Assembly (NCBI RefSeq): GCF_000711875.1
Contig: NZ_JONM01000010.1
Span: 121,796 to 185,795 of the forward strand
Direction of reading: 5' to 3'
Length of the DNA stretch: 64,000 nt
Origin: Andreprevotia chitinilytica DSM 18519
GTDB taxonomy: Bacteria > Pseudomonadota > Gammaproteobacteria > Burkholderiales > Chitinibacteraceae
A program made the position numbers and the translations under genes. The notes under the pieces were generated by a model. That model did no database searches and was not told where the DNA came from. It worked only from the letters and a program-made list of their open reading frames with translations. This document shows positions 1 to 9,352 of the stretch, piece by piece. How positions within the stretch are numbered: the stretch's first letter is position 1; every line of letters begins with the position of its first letter.

Positions 1-409
1 CTACACGTGCTTCGAGCCGACCAAACGCATGGTCGCCACGCGCCAAGGGCTGCACGCGATAGACGAAGCGAACAAATCCGCCGGGTTGGACGCGGCTGGC
101 GTGCGGCAAGCCTTCCAGCTCCCAGCCGACCGGGTAGTGATCGAACAATTCCAGCGCCAACGCCCTGCCCGCCGCGTGATGCACAGTGATCGTTACATCG
201 CCCCAGCGGCCACGCGCCCAGACGCCTGCCACCAGCCGCTCGGCGACCAAGACCGGCACGCGCCAGCCCAGCGCTGCATCAACGATCACCACCAACGCTA
301 CCACGCCGGCCACGCCCAACCACCAGAGCACATCCGGCAGCCACGGCACAGCAACGGCGAAGGCCGCGACCAAGGCAACGAGGATCAGCAGTCTGGGGGT
401 GGGGGTCAT
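1..409 (-). CDS. DUF58 domain protein, N-terminal part (cut by the window edge)
   Basis: This is the first 136 codons of a membrane protein that continues beyond the left edge. The translation opens MTPTPRLLILVALVAAFAVA and has two hydrophobic segments within the first 50 residues. A soluble beta-rich segment follows, with the sequence VWARGRWGDVTITVHH. That layout, and its position directly after a MoxR ATPase, is typical of DUF58 (von Willebrand factor A-like) proteins. The start ATG overlaps the MoxR stop codon as ATGA at 406-409, so the two are translationally coupled. MoxR/DUF58 pairs are thought to act as chaperone or assembly systems at the membrane. The diagnostic DUF58 core lies outside the window, so the family call rests on the N-terminus and context. 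Confidence 0.8.
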   Translation of the reverse strand, partial: MTPTPRLLILVALVAAFAVAVPWLPDVLWWLGVAGVVALVVIVDAALGWRVPVLVAERLVAGVWARGRWGDVTITVHHAAGRALALELFDHYPVGWELEGLPHASRVQPGGFVRFVYRVQPLARGDHAFGRLEARV

Positions 410-1374
410 GCGCGGGGTGCGGGTAGTTGTTCCAGCAAGCCGGCCAGCGTGCGATCCGCGGTGAGGCCTTCCAGCTCGGCCTCCGGTGCGAGGGCCACGC
501 GATGACGCAGCACCGGCAAAGCGGCACGCTTGATCTCATCTGGCGTGACGAAATCGCGGCCATCGATCAGCGCAAAGGCTCGGGCTACCCGCACCAAGGC
601 GATGGCACCGCGCGGGCTCGCGCCGATCGATAGACCCGGCCAATCCCGCGTGGCGCGCACGATGCGCACGGCGTAGTCGAGCACTTGCTCATCCACCCGA
701 ATCTCGGCGACCAGTTGTTGCAACGCGAGTACCGTCTCGGGCTTGATCAGCGTGTTGACCGCGCCGACATCGAGCGCATCCCCCACTTGGCTACCGGTGA
801 TCTGCTTGACCAGGGCCAATTCTTCATCAGCGGTCGGATAGTCGATCAGCACCTTGACCAGAAAACGGTCGAGCTGCGCTTCCGGCAGCGGATAGGTGCC
901 TTCCTGATCGATCGGGTTTTGCGTAGCCAACACCATGAACGGCGCAGGCAGCGGATTGGCTTCGCCTTCGATGGTGACTTGCCGCTCCTGCATCGCTTCC
1001 AGCAGCGCCGCCTGCGTCTTGGCCGGGGCGCGGTTGATTTCGTCGGCCAGCACCAGATTGGCGAAAATCGGGCCGCGCCGCAGCGTGAACTGATGCTCTT
1101 TCAGATCAAGGAAAGCGTGGCCGGAGACATCGGCCGGCATCAGGTCAGGGGTGAACTGGATGCGGGAGAACTGGCCGGCAAACGTCTTGCCCAGCGCCCG
1201 CACCAGCAGCGTCTTGCCGAGACCCGGCACGCCCTCCAACAACACGTGGCCGCCGGCGAGCAGGCTGGCGAGCACCGTGTTCACCGTTTCGGTCTGGCCG
1301 ACAACGGCGCGACTGATTTCCTCACGCAGTCGCCGTACGATCTCGACGGCCTGGTTGAAGCGTTCCGGGGTCAT
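406..1374 (-). CDS. MoxR-family AAA+ ATPase
   Basis: A 322-residue AAA+ ATPase of the MoxR/RavA group. A Walker A motif (GVPGLGKT) sits near residue 48, and a Walker B (LVLADEINRAP) leads into the conserved AAA+ segment TQAALLEAMQERQVTIEG. Sensor 1 is seen as ATQNPIDQEGTYPLPEAQ. A C-terminal lid domain follows (SIGASPRGAIALVRVARAFA). Length is normal for the family. MoxR ATPases act as chaperones that insert cofactors or assemble complexes, usually with a partner carrying a von Willebrand A or DUF58 domain, which is the next gene here. It overlaps DUF58 (406-409) and the upstream DUF4350 gene (1371-1374) by ATGA, so the cluster is almost certainly one transcript. The substrate cannot be told from sequence. 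Confidence 0.95.
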   Translation of the reverse strand: MTPERFNQAVEIVRRLREEISRAVVGQTETVNTVLASLLAGGHVLLEGVPGLGKTLLVRALGKTFAGQFSRIQFTPDLMPADVSGHAFLDLKEHQFTLRRGPIFANLVLADEINRAPAKTQAALLEAMQERQVTIEGEANPLPAPFMVLATQNPIDQEGTYPLPEAQLDRFLVKVLIDYPTADEELALVKQITGSQVGDALDVGAVNTLIKPETVLALQQLVAEIRVDEQVLDYAVRIVRATRDWPGLSIGASPRGAIALVRVARAFALIDGRDFVTPDEIKRAALPVLRHRVALAPEAELEGLTADRTLAGLLEQLPAPRA

Positions 1375-2537
1375 AGTTTGGTCCTCAGTGTCTGTAGTGT
1401 CGCCACGGCGGCAGCAAAAGCAGCCGGGTGAGCAGGGATCAGTTTGTACAGTGCGGTTTCGACATCGGCTTGCGGCAAGTCAAAGCGTTTGGCCAGCCGC
1501 CGCGCCAGTTCATCCGGCGGCAAGCGGGCCAGCTCGGGCATTCGGGCATTGATCTGGGCTTGTGTGGCACGGCGGGCGGCTTGCAACAACTGCGCCTGCC
1601 CCTCCCTGCGCCATGCCCAGCGGGCGCTGGCGCGAATATGCTCCAGCAAGGCACGGCGGTTGGACGGCGCTTCGGGCAGGATCGGGCCGAAGCGCACGCC
1701 CTTGCGCCACAGTGCGAGCAGAATCAGCACGGCCAAGGTGAGGATCGCTTGTGGCCACTTCGCCCAGAGCTGCTCATACCAGGATTTGGCACCGCCGCCG
1801 GCTTGCACCAGCCAGACCTTGCCGGGGTTGAGCGTGGCAAGCCGCCAGAGGAATTCGGCGTGGTCACGGTCGGACAAGCTCCCTTGATCAAACAGCCGAT
1901 CATTGGTGAGCAACACCAGCCAGCCTTTGCCTTGCCGATAGGCCAGCACCCGGCCGCCGGTGTCGTTCTGCCACGCAGGTGGCACGTCGGCCGATGGGGC
2001 CAGCCGGGGAGAATCCTGATCATCCAGCGACAACGCATACGGTGAAGTGGGCGGACGAACCTGCAACATGGGTGGGTGCTTCGGGTCCGCATCAAGCACC
2101 TGCAACTTCAAAGGAGACAGCAGCGGGCCACGCACCAGCGTCGTGCTTTCTACCTTCGCGCCATCCCCGCCGTCCTCGCCCTCTTCCTTCGCCACCTTGG
2201 TGATCGAGGTCACGAAGACACCGCCACCCCGCACCCAACGCAGCAGCGCCTGCTGCTCGCCTGTCGGCAAAGTGGCATCGAAGCTGGGCACGATGACCAC
2301 ATCACGATGGCCCAAGCGCTTGGCCATGCCGTACAAGGTCGTCTCGCCAGCCACGGCAAGGCCACGCCGATGCAGGAATCGCTCCGCCGCCAACAGCGGG
2401 TTCTCCTGCGCCGCATAGGATGGCGGCGCGGGAATGGCAATGGTCTGGCGCTCCATGCTGCTGAACCACCACCAGGCAAAGTAGCCAACCACTAGCAGCG
2501 CGATCCCCCACAGCAACCAACGCACGAATCTGCTCAT
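1371..2537 (-). CDS. DUF4350 domain membrane protein
   Basis: A 388-residue protein with one N-terminal membrane helix (about residues 6-25), a long extracytoplasmic domain and a second helix near residues 265-282 (ILTLAVLILLALW). The soluble part matches the DUF4350 layout, with AENPLLAAERFLHRRGLAV-like text early and GWLVLLTNDRLFDQGSLSDRDHAEFLWRL-like text before the second helix. It has no assigned enzymatic role. DUF4350 genes lie between MoxR/DUF58 and DUF4129 genes in many proteobacteria and probably form part of the same membrane complex. Both ends overlap neighbours by four bases (1371-1374 and 2534-2537). Confidence 0.85.
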   Translation of the reverse strand: MSRFVRWLLWGIALLVVGYFAWWWFSSMERQTIAIPAPPSYAAQENPLLAAERFLHRRGLAVAGETTLYGMAKRLGHRDVVIVPSFDATLPTGEQQALLRWVRGGGVFVTSITKVAKEEGEDGGDGAKVESTTLVRGPLLSPLKLQVLDADPKHPPMLQVRPPTSPYALSLDDQDSPRLAPSADVPPAWQNDTGGRVLAYRQGKGWLVLLTNDRLFDQGSLSDRDHAEFLWRLATLNPGKVWLVQAGGGAKSWYEQLWAKWPQAILTLAVLILLALWRKGVRFGPILPEAPSNRRALLEHIRASARWAWRREGQAQLLQAARRATQAQINARMPELARLPPDELARRLAKRFDLPQADVETALYKLIPAHPAAFAAAVATLQTLRTKL

Positions 2538-4162
2538 GCGGCCACCTTGAGCGCGGGTGCGGTAAAGGCGCTGCGCCAGCCGTCGAGTATGCCGATCAAT
2601 GTGGCGTCATCCGGCCAGCGGGCGGCATAGGCAGCAGCGCGCCAGAGGTCCGTCACTTGCCGGCAACCGGATTCGGTCAACGAGGGCAGCGCGCCGACGC
2701 GCCGGGCTTCGACGCAGGCCGCAACGATATCGCCCTCGGTATATCCCGCCATCAGCTCGACCGCGTAGTCATGCGCCAGCCGCGAGACGGTGGCGCGGTA
2801 CAACAGCGCCAGCGCCTCCCGTGTACGACCGGCACGCCAGAGGGCGAGCACCTCGGCCGGCACGTCATCGGGCAGCGTTTCCGGGCGGATGTCGAAACCG
2901 CAGATTTCCTCCGGCGGTGGCGGGCGGCGCTCGGCCACCTTGAGCAACTGGCCAAGCGGGCCGCGATAGCGCCACAGCAGCCAAGCAAACAAGATCACCA
3001 ACAGCGCGATCAGCGTGACTTTCACCGCACCGAGATTGATCCCTTCGTGATGGCCCGGGCTGCCATCGCCAAACAGCCAGCGGAAGAATTTTTCCAGCCA
3101 GGCATAGTCGCCCGGTTTCTCTTTCTGCGTTTTCTTGGGCATCCAGATTGTCTGGCATTGCCAGTTGCGCAGCTCATCCGACGAGAGCACCGCATCCAGA
3201 TCGTTGCGCAATGCGGTTTGGGAGGCATCGTGCGTGGGCGGGCGGGCCTTGCGGATGTCGGTCACGAAGTCCGGCGTGGGGCAACCCGCTGCCTGCGCAT
3301 CGTGCTGTGGCGCAAACCAGAGCAGCGAACACACCAAGGCCGCAGCCAGCGTTTTGCCAACAGTGGCCGATTTCGCCCGCAGCGCCGTCGAACGTGCCGC
3401 CAGCCGCTCAGCCATGCGGCGCAAGGACAGCTCGATGTCCCACCCTTCCAGCTCGGCCCGGCGGCGCAGATACAGCGTGAAGCAGCCGGAGACGTACACC
3501 GGCCCGATCAAGCCATCGGCCAGCGTGTAGCAAATGTGGCCGGTCAGCGCGAGCAGCTGCGGGTTGTTGGCATAGGTCACGAGGAAGCCGGCCGGATTCA
3601 TCTCCTCCGGGCTCGCCAGGAAAAAACTGACCAAGCCATAGAGTGCCATTTCGAGCACCAGCGTGAAATGCACGCACGCCACGCCGAACCACGATGCGGT
3701 GCCATACGCGCCACGCGCCCCCAAGGCACGGCGGCGCTGGGTGGCGAATTTGCCGCGAGCGCCTTCCAGCTGCCAGACCGGCACGTACAGCCCGCGGCCG
3801 GCCATGATCGGCCGCCACCACGTCAGCGATCTGGCCCAGCCGCGCAACTGATGCGGCCATGCCCGCAATGCTTGCCAAGCCGTGACCGGCTCACCGAAGA
3901 CTTCACGCGAGAGGATATAAAGCGGCAGGCGGTCGAACATCGGGCGCAGCCACCACATGGCCAAGCTGCCCCACGGCAGCATATCGGCCGGCAAGCAGGC
4001 CCATAGCAGCACCGAGAGTGTCAGCCACGGCACCCACCATGCGAGGTAGACCGGCTTCCAGTACCGGCGCAGCAATGACTGACCAAGATCGATGGCGGCC
4101 CAATGCGAACCCGGACGAACGTCGATCTGCAACGACTCAAGCTGCACGATCGCGCCCCGCAA
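2534..4162 (-). CDS. DUF4129 domain multipass membrane protein
   Basis: A 542-residue membrane protein. Hydrophobic segments are visible around residues 38-65, 75-95, 165-190, 200-225, 285-300 and 380-400. The cytoplasmic C-terminus (about 440-520) has the DUF4129 pattern: GRTREALALLYRATVSRLAH, then the conserved T-E-x-E-like turn written here as LPSLTESGCRQVTDLWRAAAYA. Family function is unknown; it co-occurs with MoxR, DUF58, DUF4350, SpoIIM and RDD genes, as here. The start chosen overlaps the end of the SpoIIM gene by 26 bases. The N-terminal half (transmembrane part before residue 300) is less conserved than the DUF4129 tail. Confidence 0.82.
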   Translation of the reverse strand: MRGAIVQLESLQIDVRPGSHWAAIDLGQSLLRRYWKPVYLAWWVPWLTLSVLLWACLPADMLPWGSLAMWWLRPMFDRLPLYILSREVFGEPVTAWQALRAWPHQLRGWARSLTWWRPIMAGRGLYVPVWQLEGARGKFATQRRRALGARGAYGTASWFGVACVHFTLVLEMALYGLVSFFLASPEEMNPAGFLVTYANNPQLLALTGHICYTLADGLIGPVYVSGCFTLYLRRRAELEGWDIELSLRRMAERLAARSTALRAKSATVGKTLAAALVCSLLWFAPQHDAQAAGCPTPDFVTDIRKARPPTHDASQTALRNDLDAVLSSDELRNWQCQTIWMPKKTQKEKPGDYAWLEKFFRWLFGDGSPGHHEGINLGAVKVTLIALLVILFAWLLWRYRGPLGQLLKVAERRPPPPEEICGFDIRPETLPDDVPAEVLALWRAGRTREALALLYRATVSRLAHDYAVELMAGYTEGDIVAACVEARRVGALPSLTESGCRQVTDLWRAAAYAARWPDDATLIGILDGWRSAFTAPALKVAA

Positions 4163-5084
4163 AACTGAAATAACAGATCACCGCGAACCACAAGCAACCG
4201 CCGACGATGTATTTGGCCAGCGATGGCACGTCGGTGCGCGCCGACCAGAAGCCTTCGATAAAGGCCGCCATAAAGGTCAGCAAGGCCGCGCCAGACAACA
4301 TCGGCAAGATGCGCGGGCCGATGGTTCGCAACGCGGCCACGCGGGTCATGCGCCCCGGCGCGATCAGTACGCCGCCCAGCTTGAGCCCGGCCGCGCCGGC
4401 CAGAATGAGGCCGGTCACTTCAAAGGCGGTATGGGTGACGACAAAAGACCAGAACGGATCACGCGTCGCCTCTGTTCTGGATAGCCATGCACCGATCACG
4501 CCCAGGTGCAAGCCGTTGAACGCCGTGGCGTACAAGGCGCCCAGCCCGAACAACAGCCCACCGGCAAAGGTTCTGAACACGATCGAGACGTTGTTCCAGA
4601 TGTAGAAGCCAAACATCATCACGTCGTCCGCTTCGCCACGCCGCGCCAGTCGATGTGCACCTTTCTGATACATGGCCTCGTAGCTCGCAAGCTCATGCGG
4701 CGGCGTGAAGGCGTAGGCGATCTCCGGCTTCCAGGCAATCAAACCGCCCGTCAACGCTGCCACGCCGAAGAAGGCGATGATGGAAATCCAGACCACGCGC
4801 CATTCAGCCCGCACCAAGCGCGGGAAATCACGTTTGAGCCAGCGGATAAACGCGTATTCGCGGCTGCCGGCCTCGCTGTAGATCGCCCGGTGCGTGTTGA
4901 TTGCCAAGGCATCGAGTCGGGCCACCAGCGACGGCGAATAGCCCCGCTGCCGCGCCACCGCCAGCGTGTGACACAGCGCGCGGTAACGCGAAGGAAGCGT
5001 CGGCGAGGGTTTCTTGCTGGTCAGTTCAGCCTCGACCTCTTCCCACAACGCCGAATGACGGGCTTCGAATTGCCGCTGTTTCAT
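4137..5084 (-). CDS. SpoIIM-like (stage II sporulation protein M family) membrane protein
   Basis: A 315-residue protein of the SpoIIM/COG1300 family. The N-terminal 90 residues are soluble and helical, and five hydrophobic segments follow from about residue 95 onwards (first one VVWISIIAFFGVAALTGG). The family hallmark of glycines in the second half is visible as FGLGALYATAFNGLHLGVIGA and HTAFEVTGLILAGAAGLKLG. The family name comes from Bacillus sporulation, but non-sporulating proteobacteria carry it in exactly this MoxR-type cluster. It overlaps the upstream RDD gene by ATGA (5081-5084), supporting a single operon. No enzymatic residues are recognised. Confidence 0.88.
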   Translation of the reverse strand: MKQRQFEARHSALWEEVEAELTSKKPSPTLPSRYRALCHTLAVARQRGYSPSLVARLDALAINTHRAIYSEAGSREYAFIRWLKRDFPRLVRAEWRVVWISIIAFFGVAALTGGLIAWKPEIAYAFTPPHELASYEAMYQKGAHRLARRGEADDVMMFGFYIWNNVSIVFRTFAGGLLFGLGALYATAFNGLHLGVIGAWLSRTEATRDPFWSFVVTHTAFEVTGLILAGAAGLKLGGVLIAPGRMTRVAALRTIGPRILPMLSGAALLTFMAAFIEGFWSARTDVPSLAKYIVGGCLWFAVICYFSFAGRDRAA

Positions 5085-5776
5085 GGCTTGGCCTCGCCAG
5101 TGAGCCCGGCGGCATATTGGAACAAACGCTGCAGCGAGGCTTCACCGGTCAGACCGGTCAGCGGCTGGGCCAGATTGCCCAACTCGGCCTGGCGCTGCGG
5201 CGGCACCGCACGCACGCGCTCGACCATATCCAGCAGCGCCCGTTGCTCTTCCGGCGTGAGCGGAAACGGCAAGGGACGTGGGGTGGCATCGACCGGCAAA
5301 GGCAGGCGGCGCACACGCCGGTCGCGATACACGACCAAAGTACCGGCCACGATATCGCCCACTCGCCGGAACTGGCCGTCGATCAGCATGGAAGCAAGGC
5401 CGACGCCATAGAGCATCGGCAGGAAATCGACCACACGCAGCAGATTGCGCAGCGCCGATTCACGCCAGCCCACCGGCAGGCCATCCTCGCGCAGCACCTG
5501 CAAACCCAGCCAGCGCTTGCCCGGCGTCATACCGTTGCTGAACACTTCGAACACGACTGGATACGCCCACTGCATGAGGAAAAACACGATCAGCGCCAAG
5601 CCATAGCCGGCCCGGCCGCCAAATGCATACAACAAACCGCCAACGGCAACACCGCTGAGCACGCCACGCAGCAGCAGATCGACAAACCAGGCGTAACCAC
5701 GCCGCGCCGCGCCGGCTGGCGTAAGCGCGAGCGTGATGCCCTCGGGCGTCGAAAGATGCAGTTTGCCGTCGAGCAT
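5081..5776 (-). CDS. RDD family membrane protein
   Basis: A 231-residue membrane protein with an RDD domain in the first 150 residues. The signature is degenerate but visible: ARRGYAWFVDLLLRGVLSG (R...D in helix 1), then GMTPGKRWLGLQVL after helix 2 and GWRESALRNLLRVVDFLPM. Three membrane segments are predicted. The C-terminal 70 residues are soluble and are likely to be cytoplasmic. RDD proteins are poorly characterised; some are Na+/H+ antiporters, but most have no known role. It is co-transcribed with SpoIIM by a 4-base overlap and starts 14 bases after the second RDD gene ends. Confidence 0.88.
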   Translation of the reverse strand: MLDGKLHLSTPEGITLALTPAGAARRGYAWFVDLLLRGVLSGVAVGGLLYAFGGRAGYGLALIVFFLMQWAYPVVFEVFSNGMTPGKRWLGLQVLREDGLPVGWRESALRNLLRVVDFLPMLYGVGLASMLIDGQFRRVGDIVAGTLVVYRDRRVRRLPLPVDATPRPLPFPLTPEEQRALLDMVERVRAVPPQRQAELGNLAQPLTGLTGEASLQRLFQYAAGLTGEAKP

Positions 5777-5790
5777 GGGCTAGAGAAGGG

Positions 5791-6306
5791 TCAAGCTTTA
5801 ATGACGATGGTGCCGGCGATTTCGTCGTGCAGGCAGCGACGGCTCTGGCGGAAGATCAGCAGCGGATCGAGCAGGCTGATGATTGCGCCGATGAAGGGAA
5901 TGGCCCCCAATAGTGCAACCGGCAAGTGACGAATGAAAACAAAGCGCCGAATACCGCAACGGCTGCCATCAGTACGAACGATACGGATTTTGAGGATTTT
6001 CTTGCCGATCGTCTGGCCACCACGATGGATCAGCACAAAGTTGTAAACCGTCAGCGCCAACAGGGCGATCCCCGTAAAGCTGAATGCGGCGATGGAACCA
6101 GCACTTGCCGCGAGTTGGCTACCACCACCTGCCGCAGCGGAAATAGCGAAAACGATAACGGCCGGAATCACCAGCGCCCCACCGATCAAGCCATCGAGGA
6201 TTACCGCAGCAAGGCGGGTGCCGCGACCGGCCAGCTCCAGCTCATCGCCAACGCTTTGCTCAAGGTCAACTTGCGTTGCTGCGTAAGGATTCACTTCAGT
6301 ATTCAT
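5791..6306 (-). CDS. RDD family membrane protein, second copy
   Basis: A 171-residue RDD protein. The helix-1 motif reads RGTRLAAVILDGLIGGALV and the second region GGQTIGKKILKIRIVRTDGS, followed by RRFVFIRHLPVALL. These are closer to the RDD consensus than in the neighbouring copy. Two ATG codons are available. The one at 6315 directly abuts the AAGGG ribosome-binding sequence (6316-6320), leaving no spacing. The ATG at 6306 lies nine bases from it and was chosen. This is the first gene of the minus-strand cluster that runs to the left edge, so the promoter for the cluster should lie in 6307-6380. Confidence 0.85.
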   Translation of the reverse strand: MNTEVNPYAATQVDLEQSVGDELELAGRGTRLAAVILDGLIGGALVIPAVIVFAISAAAGGGSQLAASAGSIAAFSFTGIALLALTVYNFVLIHRGGQTIGKKILKIRIVRTDGSRCGIRRFVFIRHLPVALLGAIPFIGAIISLLDPLLIFRQSRRCLHDEIAGTIVIKA

Positions 6307-6377
6307 GGTGCTCATCCCTTGTGGTTATCGGTCAGTTGGCTGTCTATGGGTGACAGCCCGAGCATTCTAACAGCGAA

Positions 6378-6410
6378 CAAAAAAATACCCCGCCTTCGCG
6401 GGGTATTTGT
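6378..6410 (-). terminator. Rho-independent terminator after hisD
   Basis: An inverted repeat with arms AAATACCCCGC and GCGGGGTATTT (loop about four bases) is followed on the minus strand by a run of seven Ts. It lies about 20 bases past the hisD stop codon. It closes the long minus-strand run that starts at mlaF and separates it from the RDD/MoxR cluster. Confidence 0.85.
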
Positions 6411-6431
6411 TGCGTGCGGGCTTCATACAGA

Positions 6432-7724
6432 TTACTTCAAGCGAAACTCTGCCGCATTGGCGTGCGCGGTCAGCCCTTCGCCATGTGCCAGCACGGCGGC
6501 GATCTTGCCGAGCTGCTGCGCACCAGCCTCGGAAACCTGAATCAGGCTGGAGCGCTTCTGGAAGTCGTACACGCCCAGCGGCGAGGCAAAGCGAGCGGTG
6601 CGGGCCGTCGGCAGCACGTGGTTGGGGCCGGCACAGTAGTCACCCAGCGATTCACTGGTGAATTTGCCCATGAAAATCGCCCCGGCGTGCTTGAGCTTGC
6701 CCACCCAATCTTTCGGCTCCGCCACTTGCAACTCCAAGTGTTCCGGTGCGATCTGGTTGGAAATAGCGCAAGCCTCGTCGAGATCCGCCACCTTGATCAG
6801 CGCGCCGCGATTCTTGAGTGACGCTTCGATGATGGCGCGGCGCGGCTGCGTGGGGAGCAGCTTTTCGATGCTGGCAGCCACGCGGTCGATATAGGCGGCA
6901 TCCGGGCATAGCAGAATGGCTTGGGCGATTTCGTCGTGCTCGGCTTGGCTGAACAGGTCGATGGCGACCCAATCCGGATCGGTACTGCAATCGCACAACA
7001 CGAGGATTTCCGATGGGCCGGCGACCATGTCGATGCCGACCACGCCAAACACTGCCCGCTTGGCAGCGGCCACGTAGGCGTTGCCGGGACCGGTGATCTT
7101 GTCCACCGGCGGCACGGTTTGCGTGCCGTAGGCCAGTGCACCGACGGCTTGCGCGCCACCAACGGTGAAAGCACGCGACACGCCAGCGATATAGGCAGCG
7201 GCCAGTACCAGATCGTTGCGCTCACCCTTCGGCGTCGGCACCACCATGATGATTTCAGCCACGCCCGCCACATGCGCCGGGATGGCGTTCATCAGCACGG
7301 ACGACGGATAAGCCGCCTTGCCGCCCGGTACATAGATACCGACCCGATCCAGCGCCGTGATTTGCTGACCCAACAGCGTGCCGTCTTCGTCCTCGTAGCT
7401 CCAGGACACCATTTTTTGGCGTTCGTGATAGCGGCGGATGCGTTCAGCGGCGAGCGACAGGGCATCGCATTGTTCGGCAGGCAAGCGCTCGAATGCGGCT
7501 TTCAGTTCGGCTTGGGTGAGTTCCAGATCGGCCATCGAACTGGCATTGGTGCCGTCGAAGCGGTTGGTGTACTCCACCACAGCCGCATCGCCTCGGGTTT
7601 TGACGTCGGCCAGAATCGCGGCAACGCGCTGGTCGACTTGCGGGTCTTGGGAGGTTTCGAAAGCCAGCAGCGCGGACAGCTGGGCTTGGAATTCGGACGA
7701 GGAGGAATCAAGACGGCGGATCAT
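6432..7724 (-). CDS. hisD: Histidinol dehydrogenase
   Basis: A 430-residue HisD, which oxidises L-histidinol to L-histidine in two NAD-dependent steps, the last reactions of histidine synthesis. Family markers are all present: [35 protein letters not shown] (nucleotide binding), a zinc/substrate region [14 protein letters not shown], and the C-terminal [18 protein letters not shown]. The length matches the family. It follows hisG in the same direction, but a LysE-type exporter gene lies between them. A terminator follows directly, so hisD is the last gene of the transcript. Other his genes are not in the window. Confidence 0.97.
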   Translation of the reverse strand: MIRRLDSSSSEFQAQLSALLAFETSQDPQVDQRVAAILADVKTRGDAAVVEYTNRFDGTNASSMADLELTQAELKAAFERLPAEQCDALSLAAERIRRYHERQKMVSWSYEDEDGTLLGQQITALDRVGIYVPGGKAAYPSSVLMNAIPAHVAGVAEIIMVVPTPKGERNDLVLAAAYIAGVSRAFTVGGAQAVGALAYGTQTVPPVDKITGPGNAYVAAAKRAVFGVVGIDMVAGPSEILVLCDCSTDPDWVAIDLFSQAEHDEIAQAILLCPDAAYIDRVAASIEKLLPTQPRRAIIEASLKNRGALIKVADLDEACAISNQIAPEHLELQVAEPKDWVGKLKHAGAIFMGKFTSESLGDYCAGPNHVLPTARTARFASPLGVYDFQKRSSLIQVSEAGAQQLGKIAAVLAHGEGLTAHANAAEFRLK

Positions 7725-7834
7725 GGCACAAGCGCTTGGAAATCAAGGGAATGCCCGATTATACCCAAGCCACTGACCAGTGCCCGTTGACGGAAAGTCG
7801 CTACGGTTGCGACATCTCGTTAAGCGCCGTGCCA

Positions 7835-8461
7835 CTAGGAAAGCGCGACCTTGATGCCCAGCGCCACCAGCACACCGCCAAGCACCTTATCGATCACCTT
7901 CTGCACGCGGGCCAGACCACGCCGCACCGGCGCGCTCTGAATCAGGAACACCAGCAGCGGCCACCAGATGACCGCCAGCATCCAGATGATGAAGGCCACC
8001 CAGAGCTTCTCCAGCGTGCTGCTATTGAGGTCGAGCACCTGCGTGAAGATCGAAAGGAAAAACAACGTGCACTTCGGATTGAGCAGATTGCACAAGAAGC
8101 CTTGCATGAAGGCGTTGCGCAGGCTGACTTCCTCACGTGCAGCATCCAGCGCCAGCTGGCCACCACCGCGTGAACGCAGGGCATTGATGCCGATCCAGAT
8201 CAAGTAGGCTGCGCCGGCATATTTGAGCAGGCCAAACAGCCACGGCGTGGTAGTGATCACGACCGCCAGCCCGGCCACGCAGTAGCTCATGTGCACCAGG
8301 ATGGCAGCGTTGACGCCAACTGTTGTGGCAAGCGCCGCTTCCCGGCGGTAGCGCGCCGCGTTTTTGACGATCAGGAAGAAGTCCGGCCCGGGCGAGAGCA
8401 TGCCGAGCGTAGCGATGGTGGTAACAATCAGGGTGATTTGCAGGAAATGGGGATCAAGCAT
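7835..8461 (-). CDS. LysE/RhtB family amino-acid exporter
   Basis: A 208-residue inner-membrane protein with about six hydrophobic segments. The LysE family marker near the N-terminus is clear: IATLGMLSPGPDFFLIVKNAARYRR (the family pattern is PGPNxxxV). A longer reading is open to 8482, but the ATG at 8461 gives the usual N-terminus MLDPHFLQITLIV. Members export lysine, homoserine, threonine or related amino acids; which one cannot be read from sequence. It sits between hisG and hisD, which are normally adjacent, so it looks like an insertion into the histidine transcription unit. Confidence 0.9.
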   Translation of the reverse strand: MLDPHFLQITLIVTTIATLGMLSPGPDFFLIVKNAARYRREAALATTVGVNAAILVHMSYCVAGLAVVITTTPWLFGLLKYAGAAYLIWIGINALRSRGGGQLALDAAREEVSLRNAFMQGFLCNLLNPKCTLFFLSIFTQVLDLNSSTLEKLWVAFIIWMLAVIWWPLLVFLIQSAPVRRGLARVQKVIDKVLGGVLVALGIKVALS

Positions 8462-8535
8462 GGCAGCCTCCGTATCCGGCACAGGCTAGGTCAGCCGGGG
8501 GGGCTGACCTATCGGTGTTTTCACCTAGAGGGCGA

Positions 8536-8665
8536 CGCAACCAAGATCAAGACCGCGAGAAAAACCCAGCGTAGCGGTGCTGGCAAGGCCTGCGAACGTA
8601 CGAGCGTACAAGTCGTACGGCAAGCGAGCAGAACACCGCCAGCAGGGTTTTGCTCGCGGTTTTAG
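8536..8665. repeat. Long imperfect inverted repeat between hisG and lysE
   Basis: About 120 bases form an imperfect hairpin. The left side reads GACCGCGAGAAAAACCCAGC with a following GCGGTGCTGG, and the right side CACCGCCAGCAGGGTTTTGC then TCGCGGTTTT. The centre holds a CGTACGAGCGTACAAGTCGT-type palindrome. It begins at the hisG stop codon, so in the transcript it could fold as a terminator or a barrier to exonuclease. Its size and internal symmetry look like a dispersed repeat element and not a plain terminator. No second copy was seen in this window. Confidence 0.7.
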
Positions 8666-9312
8666 CCTTCGCCGCGAGCGACAATCGCATCCGCGAAAGT
8701 ATCAATGATCGGCTGGATCAAGCCCTGCTTGAGCTTGAGCGCCGCCTGATTCACCACCAGCCGGCTGGAAATATCGCGAATGTGCTCCACTGCGACCAGC
8801 TTGTTGGCCTTGAGCGTGCCACCGGTCGAAACCAGATCGACGATGGCATCGGCCAAACCCACCAGCGGCGCCAGCTCCATCGAGCCATAAAGCTTGATCA
8901 GGTCGACGTGTACGCCCTTGGCGGCGAAGTGTTCGCGTGCACAGTGGGTGTACTTGGTGGCCACGCGTAAGCGAGCGCCCTGCTTCACCGCGCCTTCGTA
9001 ATCGAAGCCCTCACGCACGGCGACCATCAGCCGGCATTTGGCGATTTCGAGATCGAGCGGCTGGTACAGCCCGGCACCGCCGTGTTCCAGCAGCACGTCT
9101 TTGCCGGCCACGCCGATGTCGGCTGCGCCGTATTGCACATAGGTCGGCACATCCGTCGCACGCACGATGATCAAGCGCACGTCATCGCGATTGGTGCCGA
9201 TGATGAGCTTGCGGCTGGCTTCCGGGTCTTCGGCCGGGACAATGCCAGCGGCGGCCAGCAGCGGCAGGGTTTCTTCGAAGATGCGGCCTTTGGACAGGGC
9301 GATGGTAATCAT
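8662..9312 (-). CDS. hisG: ATP phosphoribosyltransferase, short form catalytic subunit
   Basis: A 216-residue HisG, the first enzyme of histidine synthesis, joining ATP and PRPP. It opens [23 protein letters not shown], and the PRPP-binding loop near residue 155 reads [15 protein letters not shown] (consensus DxxxTGxTLxxN). The protein lacks the C-terminal regulatory domain of the 300-residue long form. It therefore belongs to the short form, which needs the HisZ regulatory partner for activity and feedback by histidine. HisZ is not in this window. A DUF4870 gene lies just upstream and murA before that, a standard betaproteobacterial arrangement. Confidence 0.97.
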   Translation of the reverse strand: MITIALSKGRIFEETLPLLAAAGIVPAEDPEASRKLIIGTNRDDVRLIIVRATDVPTYVQYGAADIGVAGKDVLLEHGGAGLYQPLDLEIAKCRLMVAVREGFDYEGAVKQGARLRVATKYTHCAREHFAAKGVHVDLIKLYGSMELAPLVGLADAIVDLVSTGGTLKANKLVAVEHIRDISSRLVVNQAALKLKQGLIQPIIDTFADAIVARGEG

Positions 9313-9352
9313 GGATTCAACTCCACCCTCTTCGTGCAGAGGGTCGGGGTGG

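Noticed and set aside
2657..4006. A 449-codon open frame on the plus strand opposite the DUF4129 gene
   Set aside because: Shadow of the membrane protein gene; its translation is low in hydrophobic residues and resembles nothing known.
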